The notes under the pieces are model-generated. The model was not told where the DNA came from and did not search any database. It saw nothing but the letters and a program-made list of their open reading frames with translations. A program made the position numbers and the translations under genes. Below are positions 1 through 8,572 of a DNA stretch of 64,000 bases, one piece after another; position 1 is the first letter of the stretch; every line of letters starts with the position of its first letter. The DNA is from Streptomyces thinghirensis (lineage in GTDB: Bacteria > Actinomycetota > Actinomycetia > Streptomycetales > Streptomycetaceae): assembly GCA_021502835.1 (NCBI GenBank), contig JAKFGP010000067.1, forward strand, positions 124,001-188,000, read 5' to 3'.

Positions 1-260
1 CGGCCGCCCGCGTCCACCTGCCACGCGGCGCGCACGTCGCCGTCACCGGCCAGGGCGTCGCCCAGCGGACGGCCGTGTTTGCACGCGTTGCTCAAGAGTT
101 CGGAAAGGACCAGTACGGCGTCGTCGATGACCGATTCCGCGACACCGCCGCTGCGCAACTGCTCCCGCATCCGGTGCCTTGCTTTCCCCACGCCCGCAGG
201 GCCATGGGGAACGGCCATGCTCGACGACGTGGGCACCTCCTGTGCCACCACCAACGCCAC
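1..260 (-). CDS. ATP-binding (HATPase, RsbW-like) regulatory protein, partial
   Basis: The reverse strand encodes a short GHKL/HATPase protein of the RsbW/SpoIIAB-like family, many of which are single-domain anti-sigma or partner-switching proteins in Streptomyces. The N-box is readable as LSELLSNACKHG, about 55 residues from the start, preceded by a helix typical of the family (GKARHRMREQL). I chose the GTG at 260 because AAGGAGGT lies about 7 bases upstream. The C-terminal ATP-binding G-boxes are outside the window. The family call is good. Its partner sigma factor or anti-anti-sigma factor cannot be deduced here. Confidence 0.72.
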   Translation of the reverse strand, partial: MALVVAQEVPTSSSMAVPHGPAGVGKARHRMREQLRSGGVAESVIDDAVLVLSELLSNACKHGRPLGDALAGDGDVRAAWQVDAGG

Positions 261-520
261 CCCCGAGACCTCCTTCGCCCCACGCCACGGTGTGGATGCC
301 CCTCTGGCCTGAACCGGAAACCGGCCGGTCCCCGCCCAGTGACGCATTCGACACGGTCGAACACGTACCGAACGCGCCGGAGCACTCCCCGTAACCGCGT
401 GGCTGGATTTCGTCGGTGTGGCCGAGACCGGAGAATGCGGGAGACAGGCCGCCGGGTCAAGACTTCCGGACGAATCACGGGACGAATCGCGGGACGACGG
501 CGGGACGAAGCGCTGGCGAA

Positions 521-1417
521 TCAGCGGTCCGGGTGGTCCAAGTGGTCCAGTACCGCGCGTGGCCGGTTGGTGATGATGGCGTCGACGCCCAGGTCGGCGC
601 AGAGATCCACGTCGGAGGTCTCGTTCACGGTCCACACGTGCACCTGGTGGCCGGCCCGCTTCAGGCGTTCGATGTAGGAGGGATGGTTCCGCACGATCCG
701 GATCGAGGGGCCCGCGATCCGGACACCCGCGGCGAGCAGCCGCCCGTCCCGCAGCCGGGGCGAGACGAACTGCATCAGATAGACGGTCGGCAGGGTCGGC
801 GACGCGGCCCGCACCCGGTGCAGCGAGCGGGCCGAGAAACTCATCACACGCACCGGGGACTCGTTGGCCGAGGCCGGGGCGTCGAGTCCGAACCGCTTCA
901 GGAGCACCAGCAGCCGCTCCTCCACCTGCCCCGCCCAGCGCGTGGGGTGCTTGGTCTCGATGGCCAGCTCCACCCGCCGCCCCGCGTCGGACACCAACTG
1001 GAGCAGTCGCTCCAGGGTCAGGACGGAGGTCTCCTCGCGGTCCTCGGGCCGGTGCTCCCAGTCGGGCTGCTCGTCGCGCGTCCGCCAGAACTCCCGGGTC
1101 CTGCGGGCGCCGAAGTCCAACTCGGCCAGATCGGCCAACTCCAGCGCCGACACCGCGCCGCGACCGTTGGACGTACGGTTGACGCGCCAGTCGTGAACGC
1201 AGACGAGATGACCGTCGGCGGTCAGGCGCACATCGCACTCGAGGGCGTCCGCCCCGTCCTCGATCGCCTTCCGGTACGCGGCCAGGGTGTGCTCGGGTGC
1301 CTCCTCGGAGGCTCCTCGGTGGGCGACGACCTGGATCCGGTGCTGTCGTGCGTGGGTCACCGCGTCATGGTGCCACCGCGGGCGGGTAGACGATGCCACC
1401 GGAGTCATCGACCGCAC
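521..1417 (-). CDS. Glycerophosphodiester phosphodiesterase (GDPD family)
   Basis: The product hydrolyses glycerophosphodiesters to glycerol-3-phosphate and an alcohol. It is a TIM-barrel GDPD protein of about 280-298 residues with no obvious signal peptide. Catalytic motifs are visible: VVAHRGASEEAPEHT near residue 30 (HRG), ALECDVRLTADG (metal-binding E and D) and VCVHDWRVNRTSNG (second catalytic His). The C-terminal part has the expected VHVWTVN strand and a DAIITNRP ending. The reading frame is intact, which is unusual in this window. The start is uncertain: ATG 1417, ATG 1408 or GTG 1360 are all possible and the domain begins just after the last. It is divergent from the downstream HtrA gene. 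Confidence 0.88.
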   Translation of the reverse strand: MRSMTPVASSTRPRWHHDAVTHARQHRIQVVAHRGASEEAPEHTLAAYRKAIEDGADALECDVRLTADGHLVCVHDWRVNRTSNGRGAVSALELADLAELDFGARRTREFWRTRDEQPDWEHRPEDREETSVLTLERLLQLVSDAGRRVELAIETKHPTRWAGQVEERLLVLLKRFGLDAPASANESPVRVMSFSARSLHRVRAASPTLPTVYLMQFVSPRLRDGRLLAAGVRIAGPSIRIVRNHPSYIERLKRAGHQVHVWTVNETSDVDLCADLGVDAIITNRPRAVLDHLDHPDR

Positions 1418-1631
1418 GTCCGTTTAGTCTTTGATGACCCATATAAAGGTCGGTCGGGAACCCACAGCAACCGCTTATGGTGCTCTGACGGCCCGTGGGA
1501 AAAGCTGATGGCATACGAAAACACTGCACATCTGCGTCGCGCCGGACCGTGGAGCGCCGCGTGAGCGTCGCTGAGCGCGACCAGTGTGACCAGTGCGACC
1601 GACAAACAGCCGTGGAACGAGGAGAGAAGCT

Positions 1632-3139
1632 GTGAGCACCGAGAACGAGGGCACCGCCGGTACCCCCGGCCCCGTCCGCGCCTCCCGTACCGGTGGAATC
1701 TCCGCAGCCTCCGCGCAGCCGGCCGTGCCGCGCCCGGAACAGCCGCCCTCCCACCAGCCCGGCGGGAGCGCAACCGCACGACGGCTTCGGGCAGGCCGCC
1801 GCTCCCACCGACGCCCCGCACCAGGCCGCCCCACAGGACCCCGGCGCCTCCCACGGTTCGCATGCCGCCAACGGCCCGGCCGCGTCCCAGGCGTACTCCG
1901 CCCCGACGCCTCCTGGCCGCCGCCCCCGCCGCCGGGCACCCCGTCGTACGGCGGCGGAGGCGGTGACGGCTCCGGCGGCGGCTGGGGCGCCTCGTACCAG
2001 CCGCCCGCGCCGAAGTCGGGCCGCGGCCGTGGTGGCGTGGTCGCCGCGCTCCTGGTCGCCGCGCTGGTCGCGGGCGGTCTGGGCGGCGGCCTCGGCTACA
2101 CCCTGGCCAAGAACAACGACGAGTCCGGTTCCACGACGGTCTCCGCCTCCGACACCGGCGGCTCCGTCAAGCGCGACGCGGGCACGGTCGCCGGCGTGGC
2201 CGCCGAGGCGCCTGCCCAGCACGGTCACCATCCAGGCGGAGGGCAGTAACGGCGAGGGCGGCACCGGCACCGGGTTCGTCTTCGACAAGCAGGGCCACAT
2301 CGTCACCAACAACCACGTGGTGGCGGAGGCGGTCGACGGCGGCAAGCTCAGCGCGACCTTCCCCAGCGGCAAGAAGTACGCAGCGGAGGTGGTCGGCCAC
2401 GCCCAGGGCTACGACGTGGCGGTCATCAAGCTGGAGAACGCCCCCTCGGACCTGAAGCCGCTGCCCCTCGGCGACTCCGACAAGGTCGCCGTCGGCGACT
2501 CCACGATCGCCATCGGCGCCCCCTTCGGGCTGTCCGACACGGTGACCACGGGCATCATCAGCGCCAAGAACCGCCCCGTGGCCTCCAGCGACGGCAGCGC
2601 CAGCAGCAAGGCGTCCTACATGAGCGCCCTGCAGACCGACGCGTCGATCAACCCGGGCAACTCCGGCGGCCCGCTGCTGGACGCGCAGGGCAACGTCATC
2701 GGGATCAACTCCGCGATCCAGTCCACGAGCAACGGCGGCTTCGGTACCGGCCAGGGCCGGTTCGATCGGCCTGGGCTTCGCCATTCCCATCAACCAGGCC
2801 GAGTTCGTCGCCAAGCAGCTGATCAAGACCGGCAAGCCGGTGTACGCGAAGATCGGCGCCTCCGTCTCCCTGGAGGAGACGACGAACGGCGCCAAGCTCA
2901 CCGAGCAGGGCGTGGGCGGTTCCGAGCCGGTCGAGCCGGGCGGCCCCGCCGCCGACGCGGGCCTCAAGCCCGGCGACGTCATCACCCAGCTCGACGACCG
3001 CGTGATCGACAGCGGCCCGACCCTGATCGGCGAGATCTGGACCCACAAGCCCGGCGACAAGGTCACGGTCACCTACGAGCGCGGCGGCAAGGGGCGCACG
3101 ACCGAGCTCACCCTGGGCTCCAAGATCGGCGACGACTGA
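1632..3139 (+). CDS. HtrA/DegP-like membrane-anchored serine protease with PDZ domain
   Basis: This is a trypsin-like quality-control protease of about 500 residues. A long Pro/Gln/Gly-rich cytoplasmic N-terminus precedes one transmembrane segment (VVAALLVAALVAGGLGGGLG, around base 2050). The protease domain has the triad His (NNHVVAEA), Asp (YDVAVIKL) and Ser (NPGNSGGPLL), and a C-terminal PDZ domain carries the GLKPGDVI motif. GTG 1632 follows GGAGAGAAG. The frame breaks near 1765, 1915, 2213 and 2755, yet all parts of a normal HtrA are present in order, so I read it as one gene with sequence indels. It could instead be a true pseudogene. Confidence 0.85.
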
Positions 3140-3201
3140 CCCACGCACCCTCGCGCCGACCCGCTACCCTGGTCCCGCGCCGTCGATCACGAACGGCGCG
3201 G

Positions 3202-3286
3202 GGTCGGGTACCCGAGCGGCCTGGGGAACGGTCTTGAAAACCGTCGTGGCGCAAGTCACCGTGGGTTCAAATCCACACCCACCGCA
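3202..3286 (+). tRNA. tRNA-Ser (anticodon TGA), att site of the integrative element
   Basis: Serine tRNA with a long variable arm. The anticodon loop CTTGAAAAC gives TGA. The T loop GTTCAAATC and an acceptor 3' strand ACCCACC are visible. The T stem reads GTGGG opposite CC-AC, one C short of the copy at 12107-12120, and the 5' acceptor carries an extra base (GGTCGGG where GGTGGGT would pair). These two indels would damage an essential tRNA, so I suspect sequence error. Its 3' half is the left att repeat of the AICE. A GC hairpin terminator follows at about 3293-3327. Confidence 0.85.
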
Positions 3287-3287
3287 G
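3233..3287 (+). repeat. Left attachment repeat (attL)
   Basis: Starts CTTGAAAACCGTCGTGG and ends ACACCCACCGCAG. It is identical to 12072-12127 except for one missing C. It coincides with the anticodon-to-3'-end half of tRNA-Ser, the usual AICE target. The sequence continues beyond the core with a similar hairpin (ACGGCCCCTGACC / GGTCGGGGGCCGT) at both ends. Confidence 0.9.
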
Positions 3288-3411
3288 TGATACGGCCCCT
3301 GACCAGGAATGACGGTCGGGGGCCGTCGCCGTCCACGCTGCCCGCCGGACACCGCCGTTCCCCGCGATTTCCCGGCCGATCGGGCACGGAAGGGGCACGC
3401 GCGTTGAGGTC

Positions 3412-3988
3412 TCAAGACCCGCTGCGAGGAGTGCGTGCCAGGAGGCCGGTGCCAGAGAACGGGATATCTGCCGTGAGGGACAGTGGACTGATGCCGAGTT
3501 CGGCGGCGATCTCCGGCGCCATGTACATGAGCTTCCATGGCCCACTCGTCCTCGTCCTCCTCTCTCTCGGTTGCTGCATCCCAAGTCGTGGCCAGCCCAA
3601 GGGCCTCTCGGCAGGAGCGTTCATAGGGCAGCGGTTCACCGAGTGTCAGATAGTGATCCTCGCCTTCGCCGGTCTCGCAGTAACGGCGCACGACCGTCCC
3701 TTGCTCCGCGATCAGCCACGCCGACCCGTCACCCTGCGCGCCGTAGTAGTAAGCCTGCGCTCGTCCGTAGCGAGCGCTCAGTGCCTCGCACAGGCGCAGC
3801 ACATCATCCGAGCGTTCGGTGTCGCAGGGATCGCACCACCGTCCGATAACCAGGGTCCACCCGTCGAGTGCCGGGCTCACGTACACCCGGCCAGTCCTCT
3901 CGGTTCCGGAATGGCTGTCCTCGTCGACAGCCTCTTCCGCGTCGCCGAAAGAGACGGGTACCGGGTCCGTCAGCCCCAGTAGGGACAT
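3412..3988 (-). CDS. Hypothetical protein at the left end of the AICE
   Basis: I do not recognise the function. The product is about 190 residues, soluble and acidic, rich in Trp, Tyr and Cys, with segments GWTLVIGRWCDPCD and AQAYYYGAQGDGSAW in the first half and a hydrophilic EREEDEDEW stretch before the C-terminus. ATG 3988 has GCGGAG just upstream. The frame breaks once near 3535, after which a coherent C-terminus runs to the stop at 3412. Position next to attL and transcription toward the tRNA suggest accessory cargo. The fold resembles small proteins beside polymorphic toxins, but that is only an impression. Confidence 0.55.
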
Positions 3989-4143
3989 CGACTCCGCGCT
4001 GATCCTGGTCGGTACCGCAATCCAACAGGAGCCAGCACGTCCAGAAATGGCCTGGGCAGCAGATCAGGAGCCGATGTAGTCACGGTGGCACGCTTGCACA
4101 CGCTTCCGACAAGCTGAAGCCTCGACGTGGAGAACCAAGCCCG

Positions 4144-4904
4144 TCAGCGGCTGATCGGAATCTCGTACACGATCTCGCAGTGCAGCGGCCGGCGCCACGA
4201 TGTCCGCCGTCTCGACCGGCCGCCCCTGGTCGCTGTAGTACGTCCGCCGGATGTGCGTGACGAGCGCGACCTTCTGAATCCCGGAGCAGCGTCGCCTCCT
4301 CGGCAGTTGCCTGCCTGGGCTCGGGCTGCTCCACGGCATGGCTGACGGTGATCCCGATGGCGGCCATCCGGTTCACGACGCCTGCCCCGGCGTGCGGTCC
4401 TCCTTCGGGGAGGACGACGAGAGTGCCGGCAGTGAGGTCGTACGGCTCCCAACTGGTCGAGAGCTGCACGGGCCTGCCGTCGGCCAGGAACTCGTAAGCG
4501 GTCCGGACGCACAGCTCGCCCTCGGCGATACCGGAGTCGGGGCGGCGATCTCCGCCGGGGCCGGCACCTTGGCGTCCGTCCTGCTCTCCCAGTCGCCCTG
4601 CCTGCCGACGGCCTTCATGTCCGCCCGGAATGGCGACCCTGCGGGCTGCCTCACGCGCCGACGACCGCACCACACGTACGCGCTGCCGGGGCTCGGGCGA
4701 CGTAGGTGCCCGAACCGGCTCGACCTTCCAGCACGCCTTGGGAGATCAGCAGCTCCTGGAGCCCTGCGGACGACGTTTTCGCCTACGCCGCACTCCTGGC
4801 CGATCTGCGCGCGGGAGGAAGCCGGTCCCCGGTTCCCACACATGCTCCGCGATCCGCTGCCGTAGCTCGTCGGCGATGCGGAGATAGGGCGGCTGCTCAG
4901 GCAT
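4144..4904 (-). CDS. GntR-family regulator (KorSA/TraR-like) of the AICE
   Basis: The product starts MPEQPPYLRIADELRQRI at ATG 4904, the classic N-terminal wHTH of GntR/HutC regulators. Next come the recognition helix region (RAQIGQECGVGENVVRRA) and the wing (GRAGSGTYVA). The C-terminal UTRA ligand domain includes AYEFLADGRPVQLSTSWEPY and HIRRTYYSDQGRPVETADIV, ending ALHCEIVYEIPISR. In AICEs such regulators repress transfer and replication genes. Two palindromes immediately upstream are likely its operators. The frame breaks several times (near 4810, 4690, 4530, 4285 and 4215), but the domain order is complete. Confidence 0.75.
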
Positions 4905-4913
4905 ATGGAAAAT

Positions 4914-4944
4914 CTAGTCCACTAGCCCTGATCTAGTTAACTAG
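4914..4944. promoter_or_regulatory. Paired CTAGT-NN-ACTAG operators
   Basis: Two perfect palindromes, CTAGTCCACTAG at 4914-4925 and CTAGTTAACTAG at 4933-4944, lie 19 bp apart centre to centre, about two helical turns. They begin 10 bp upstream of the GntR start codon. GntR/HutC regulators of AICEs autoregulate through such sites. The link is inferred from position and symmetry. Confidence 0.65.
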
Positions 4945-5190
4945 CTTTACTCATAGTGATCGCCGAGTGACGGAGGCTTCCTGTGCCCGCTTCGCGAGTG
5001 AGCGCGGAGGCCATAGTGCGGCCGTTCAAGCTGGTAGCGTGAAGCCCGAATCGATTGACCTCCGCCAGCACTTCCAGACCTCCCGCCATGACTCGGCGGA
5101 GAGCGATTCCGGTACCTCCGCCTCAACCGACGTGCACCGGTCGCGCTCTCCACCCTTTGGGCGGTCGTACGCAAAGCGGCCCCACGACCG
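4937..5190 (-). CDS. Possible small gene upstream of the GntR regulator
   Basis: The reverse strand reads as coherent protein: GRFAYDRPKGGERD, then ESLSAESWREV, then, after a frame break near 5080, FGLHATSLNGRTMASALT and a C-terminus ending SAITMSKAS with TAA at 4939-4937, inside the second operator. No convincing start is visible and its upstream part collides with the divergent gene at 5236. It may be a remnant. No family is recognised. Confidence 0.3.
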
Positions 5191-5235
5191 GGCGATGTCG
5201 GGGGACCGAGCTATCAGCGATAGGAGCTGAGCAGC

Positions 5236-5547
5236 GTGCTCAACCGTATCCGCCGTGCCGTCTCGCTCGCCAGAGCGCGGTACTTCCCCAAGGGCAGGCA
5301 TCGCCGAGCCGCAACGCCGTCCCGTGCGGCTGTGGCGACGCCTCCCGCGCTCGCTGTGGAACCGCCGGCCGACCCGGATTGGCTGCCGGACACTGCTGAC
5401 CGCTGTCACCTGCTCCTGGGCGAGGACAACGTGCTCGTCCGTCCGTACGTGCTGGCCTGGGAGCGGCAGCGTGCACGCCAGCGCTCGGTGGTCGTGGCGC
5501 CGCGACTGTCGGCTGAGGCGTTCTCGGCTCTGGCAGGTGTTCGCTGA
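5236..5547 (+). CDS. Small basic AICE protein, unknown function
   Basis: The product is a 103-residue protein with a strongly basic N-terminus (LNRIRRAVSLARARYFPKG) and a more acidic middle (RCHLLLGEDNVLVRPYVLAW). GTG 5236 is preceded by AGGAGCTGA at proper spacing. Its stop overlaps the next start (TGATG), giving a small-gene operon typical of AICE leader regions, probably under the divergent operators at 4914-4944. Similar short proteins of unknown role accompany GntR genes in Streptomyces integrative elements. I have no functional call. Confidence 0.6.
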   Translation: MLNRIRRAVSLARARYFPKGRHRRAATPSRAAVATPPALAVEPPADPDWLPDTADRCHLLLGEDNVLVRPYVLAWERQRARQRSVVVAPRLSAEAFSALAGVR

Positions 5548-5749
5548 TGCCTCCTCGTCAACGCCTCCACGTTTCGGAAACCGCGGCTGAGGCCTACCTG
5601 TCGACCGCATGCCGGGTCGGCACTCACACGGCCTGTGCGGAAGGGTTGCCATCTCCTGCGCCGGTCGACGTGCCGGTGATCTACAGACGTGCGCCTGCCC
5701 CTGCCACTCTGCGCCGGACCACTTCACGCGACCGGCGGTGAAGCGGTGA
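5547..5749 (+). CDS. Small Cys-containing AICE protein
   Basis: The product is about 66 residues and starts MPPRQRLHVSETAAEAYLST, overlapping the previous stop. After a frame break near 5685 it continues CACPCHSAPDHFTRP to TGA 5747. The CxCxCH cluster, with two earlier Cys, suggests a metal site, which is inference. Its stop overlaps the GTG of the next gene (GTGA). Confidence 0.5.
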
Positions 5750-5975
5750 GCAACTGGGCACCCGGGGGTGCGCTGGTAGCCAACGTCGAGATCACGGCCG
5801 CCACCGTCCTGCGCGGCGACATCATCCAAATCGCGGCGGTCGGGCATGCCGGGTGAGCGACCTCTTCCAGCTTCCCCAGGGCGCGAAGCAACTCCTGTTC
5901 GAGTCGGGAGAGCTGCTGACCATAAACGGGCGGACCCGGCTCGTCGCCGTGCGGATGACGAAGGCGGTGACGCAG
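5746..5975 (+). CDS. Conserved small protein of Streptomyces integrative elements
   Basis: The start GTG 5746 overlaps the previous stop. The product reads ITAATVLRGDIIQI, then, after a break near 5830, RVSDLFQLPQGAKQLLFESG and RTRLVAVRMTKA. This pattern (RGDxIQIGG, then LFxLPxGAKxLxFxxGExL, then TRLxAVR) is a common small beta-rich protein beside GntR regulators in Streptomyces elements. No function is established to my knowledge. The exact end is unclear because the frame runs into the next start at 5979. Confidence 0.55.
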
Positions 5976-5978
5976 TCC

Positions 5979-6706
5979 ATGACGTCTCGCCGCCTCGTCG
6001 TCGCTGACGACCTGAGACGCCAGATCGACCGGTCGAATCGGACCCGGTGAACGGCTCCCGTCTGAGTCTGCCCTGGCCGACCGGTACAAGGTCAGCACGG
6101 CGACACTGCGAAGCGCCCTCGCCGTACTCCAGGAGAAGGCCTCGTCGAAAGATCCACGGCAAGGGCAACTTCGTCCGCCGCCCGCTGCGCAAGGTCACGT
6201 ACGTCGGTGGATGGGGCCCGCTGGATCCTCGGACTGCCGCAGACGTGGGCCTGCGCGTGATAGTCCGCACAACGACACTGCCCGCGCGGGGGCACCCTGA
6301 CAGCGCTGCTGAAGGTGGACGACGGAAACCCACTGACCGAATTCCTCCGCCTCAGATACGAGGAGAGTCCCCGCACAGCCTGGCCCGCGTTTACGTACCG
6401 CGAGACCTGGCACCGACCAAGGTGCTCGGCGACCGGTCCTCAGAGGGCTTGGGCAGGAGCCAGTTTCTCTGTGCCGGACCCGCCGCCGGCCGAGGTCCAC
6501 GAGGGTGTCCGCCCGACTCCCAACGTCGGATGAGGCGTCGACCCTGCGGATCAGCGCAGCGTTGGCCATCCTCGCGATCACTCGCGTTGCGGCAGAACAA
6601 CACCGGGCGAGTCGTTGAAGCGGCTCTGCTCGTGTTCCCTGGGGACCGCGTCGACGCCGTCTTCAACACCCACCACGTGATCGAAGAAAGGGCGGCGCAC
6701 GGATGA
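5979..6706 (+). CDS. Second GntR/UTRA-family regulator
   Basis: ATG 5979 gives MTSRRLVVADDLRRQID, the first helices of a GntR wHTH. The recognition region follows (SALADRYKVSTATLRSALAV) with the wing IHGKGNFVRRP. A UTRA-type domain covers the rest, including NPLTEFLRLRYEE and the C-terminal GRVVEAALLVFPGDRVDAVF. Frame breaks occur near 6040, 6135, 6290, 6375, 6460 and 6585. The element thus has two GntR regulators, as in other AICEs where one controls transfer and the other replication or excision. Which does which is not visible. Its stop overlaps the next start by one codon. Confidence 0.65.
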
Positions 6707-6984
6707 CGCCGCAGAACGAACTGCGACTCCTCCCGTGGTCGGGCCCGGACGGCAAGCCTGCTACCTGAGCACTGATGACAGCGGCGGCTGCATGTCCCGC
6801 CTGGCGGACAACATTGAGGCGGTACAGCTCGGGATGGCGGCTGACCTCGTAGAGCAGGTTTCGGCAGCACTCAGCGACCTGGAAGCTGACTCGGAAGACC
6901 TGCGCGGCATGCTGACCGAGACGACCGGGGCTTTTGCGCGACGTGCTACGCGTCGCAGTCAGCGCGATCACCTTCTGGCCGTGA
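6703..6984 (+). CDS. Conserved AICE hypothetical protein
   Basis: The protein starts MTPQNELRLLPWSGPDGKP at 6703 (ATGA overlap with the GntR stop). After a break near 6760 it has CYLSTDDSGGCMSRLADNIE, then a helical stretch (LVEQVSAALSDLEADSEDLR) ending at TGA 6982. About 93 residues. I recognise it as a frequent partner of GntR genes in Streptomyces mobile elements but know no function. A perfect hairpin terminator follows at 7100. Confidence 0.55.
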
Positions 6985-7099
6985 GCGAATGCCACTCGTA
7001 GATGGCGCCGGGTCACGGACGCTCCTCCGGGTGACGCTCCCGTTGGCACTCGGAAGCCCGGTCTGCTGATCCACCCTTTCCCAGACCAGCGGGCCTGAC

Positions 7100-7138
7100 G
7101 AAGCCCACGGCTCTGATCAGTTAGATGCCGTGGGCTTC
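7100..7138 (+). terminator. Perfect 12-bp hairpin terminator
   Basis: GAAGCCCACGGC at 7100-7111 and GCCGTGGGCTTC at 7127-7138 form a perfect stem with a 15-nt loop. It ends the operon that begins at 5236. No other gene is readable between 6985 and 7256. Confidence 0.8.
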
Positions 7139-7256
7139 TGCCGTTACTCGGTCGACGATGAGCGGCCTTCGCACTGCCAGGGGCGGCCCCCAGTTCGCCC
7201 CAACCCACGACCCAGGCGGTCGGCCGGGTAGCCAGCCGTTGAGCCGATCACACCGC

Positions 7257-7513
7257 TCATGCCTCCGGCTCCTCTTCGTCCTCTGCCCACAAAACGTCTA
7301 CATCGGTGTGGTGAGCCGACTGCTCGGCCCATCTGTAATCCCAAGTCATGCGGCTACGGACTGTGGTGACGCTACCGTCGAGTAGCTCGCCTTTGGCGAC
7401 TTCCATAGCGGCGCTCACGGCGGCCTCATAAGCAGCCTTGATCCTCGCCGCATGAATCTTTCGGTCCCCCATTCGAACTCAAGCGTCACGGTCAAGACCT
7501 TGGGCGTACTCAT
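7257..7513 (-). CDS. Small hypothetical protein
   Basis: The start MSTPKVLTVTLEFEWG at ATG 7513 has GGGAGGGGAGC upstream. After one break near 7465 it continues KIHAARIKAAYEAAVSAAME and SRMTWDYRWAEQS, with an acidic tail ending at 7257. About 85 residues, no known family. Small single-domain proteins of this size are common AICE cargo. Confidence 0.5.
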
Positions 7514-7641
7514 AGTTGCTCCCCTCCCGCAGATGCATGACGTGCCATGTGCTCCCTGATCAAAGCACGTGACCTTCATTGCCGCAGGCGTTCAACGCAC
7601 GTCACATGGCCTCCGACCGAGCGTCAGCCGAGTACGATGCG

Positions 7642-8572
7642 ATGACCTTCATGCCGACGCCCGGGGTGGGACGATTCGTGGCGAAGTTTTTCAGAATCCG
7701 AGAAGATCGAGACGGGGGACAGGCAACCGTCTGGCGAGCGAAGTACCTTGAACGGGATCGTCTTGTCGCGATGAAATTCCCGCTCGAATCCACGGATCTA
7801 TCTCCAAACGAAGAAAATAGGGCTCGCTTCGTGCGGGAGGTGCGGTGTCAAAGTGCGTTGCGGCATCCGGGTGTTATGCCGATCATTGCAATGAATCTCA
7901 ATGCGGCCAGCCCTTTCTATGTCATGCCGCTCGCTAGCTTTTCGTTGCAGGATCTCCTGCAATCGCGCAGTGTTGAGTGGGACGAAATGCTCGTCATGGT
8001 TATGGACGTGCTGAATGCTTTGGCTTACGCCCATGCCGAGGGGCATTATACATAGGGACTTGAAGCCTGAAAATATCCTCTACCTTGATGGCCGCTGGGT
8101 AGTGTCCGACTTCGGCTCTGCAAAGATGTTAACTCAAATAGTTTGACGATGACCCGTCAGGAAACCTTGTTTGGTTCTCTGCCTTATATGGCCCCGGAGC
8201 AGTACGATGATCCCCATAATGTTGGCGTAACAGCGGACATTTTCGCGATGGGGCAGATACTTTACTATTGCGTGGTAGGGAGGTCCCATATCCGCGAGCT
8301 GAGGAGGCGAAGATCCCTTCCGACTTCCGCTATGTGATCACTAAGTGTGTGGCGGAAGAGCCGCAAGGACCGCTTCCAGTCGGTAGCTGACCTCCGGCGA
8401 GCGTTGGAACTGGCTACTGCGCCGACTGATGAGCTGGCTGCGCCGACGGGCGGGCGCAAGCTCTGCGTGAAAAAGGCGGTCGAAAAAGGCAGGTGACGCG
8501 GTTCCCAAATTGCTGCGTTTTTTGGCGGAGAGATCTGACGATGAAGTTTTCTTTCCAGGAGTTCCTGCCTAG
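7642..8572 (+). CDS. Hanks-type Ser/Thr protein kinase (element cargo)
   Basis: All kinase landmarks are readable in order: Gly-rich loop region REDRDGGQATVWRAKY, VAIK-type lysine in LVAMKFPLE, catalytic loop HRDLKPENIL (near 8050), metal-binding DFGSAK (near 8110), activation segment GSLPYMAPEQYDD (near 8170), and a C-lobe ending with VAEE and SVADLRRALE. Length is about 310 residues with no transmembrane helix, so it is a cytoplasmic kinase. Frame breaks lie near 8045, 8130, 8285, 8350 and 8485. Codon use (ATA, AGA, TTT, GTA) and GC content are far below the neighbours, marking a foreign insert. It overlaps the next gene, suggesting translational coupling. ATG 7642 is the preferred start, though no strong RBS is seen. 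Confidence 0.75.

Noticed and set aside
3164..3290. Short reverse-strand coding tail with a GFEPTVTCATTVFK-like sequence over the tRNA
   Set aside because: Known artefact type: antisense translation of tRNA-Ser. The same string appears at 12060-12120 over the att repeat.
5026..6333. A 435-residue reverse-strand ORF across the AICE leader genes
   Set aside because: The forward strand has coupled starts, RBSs and recognisable GntR motifs. Only the last 80 residues of the reverse frame look like protein.
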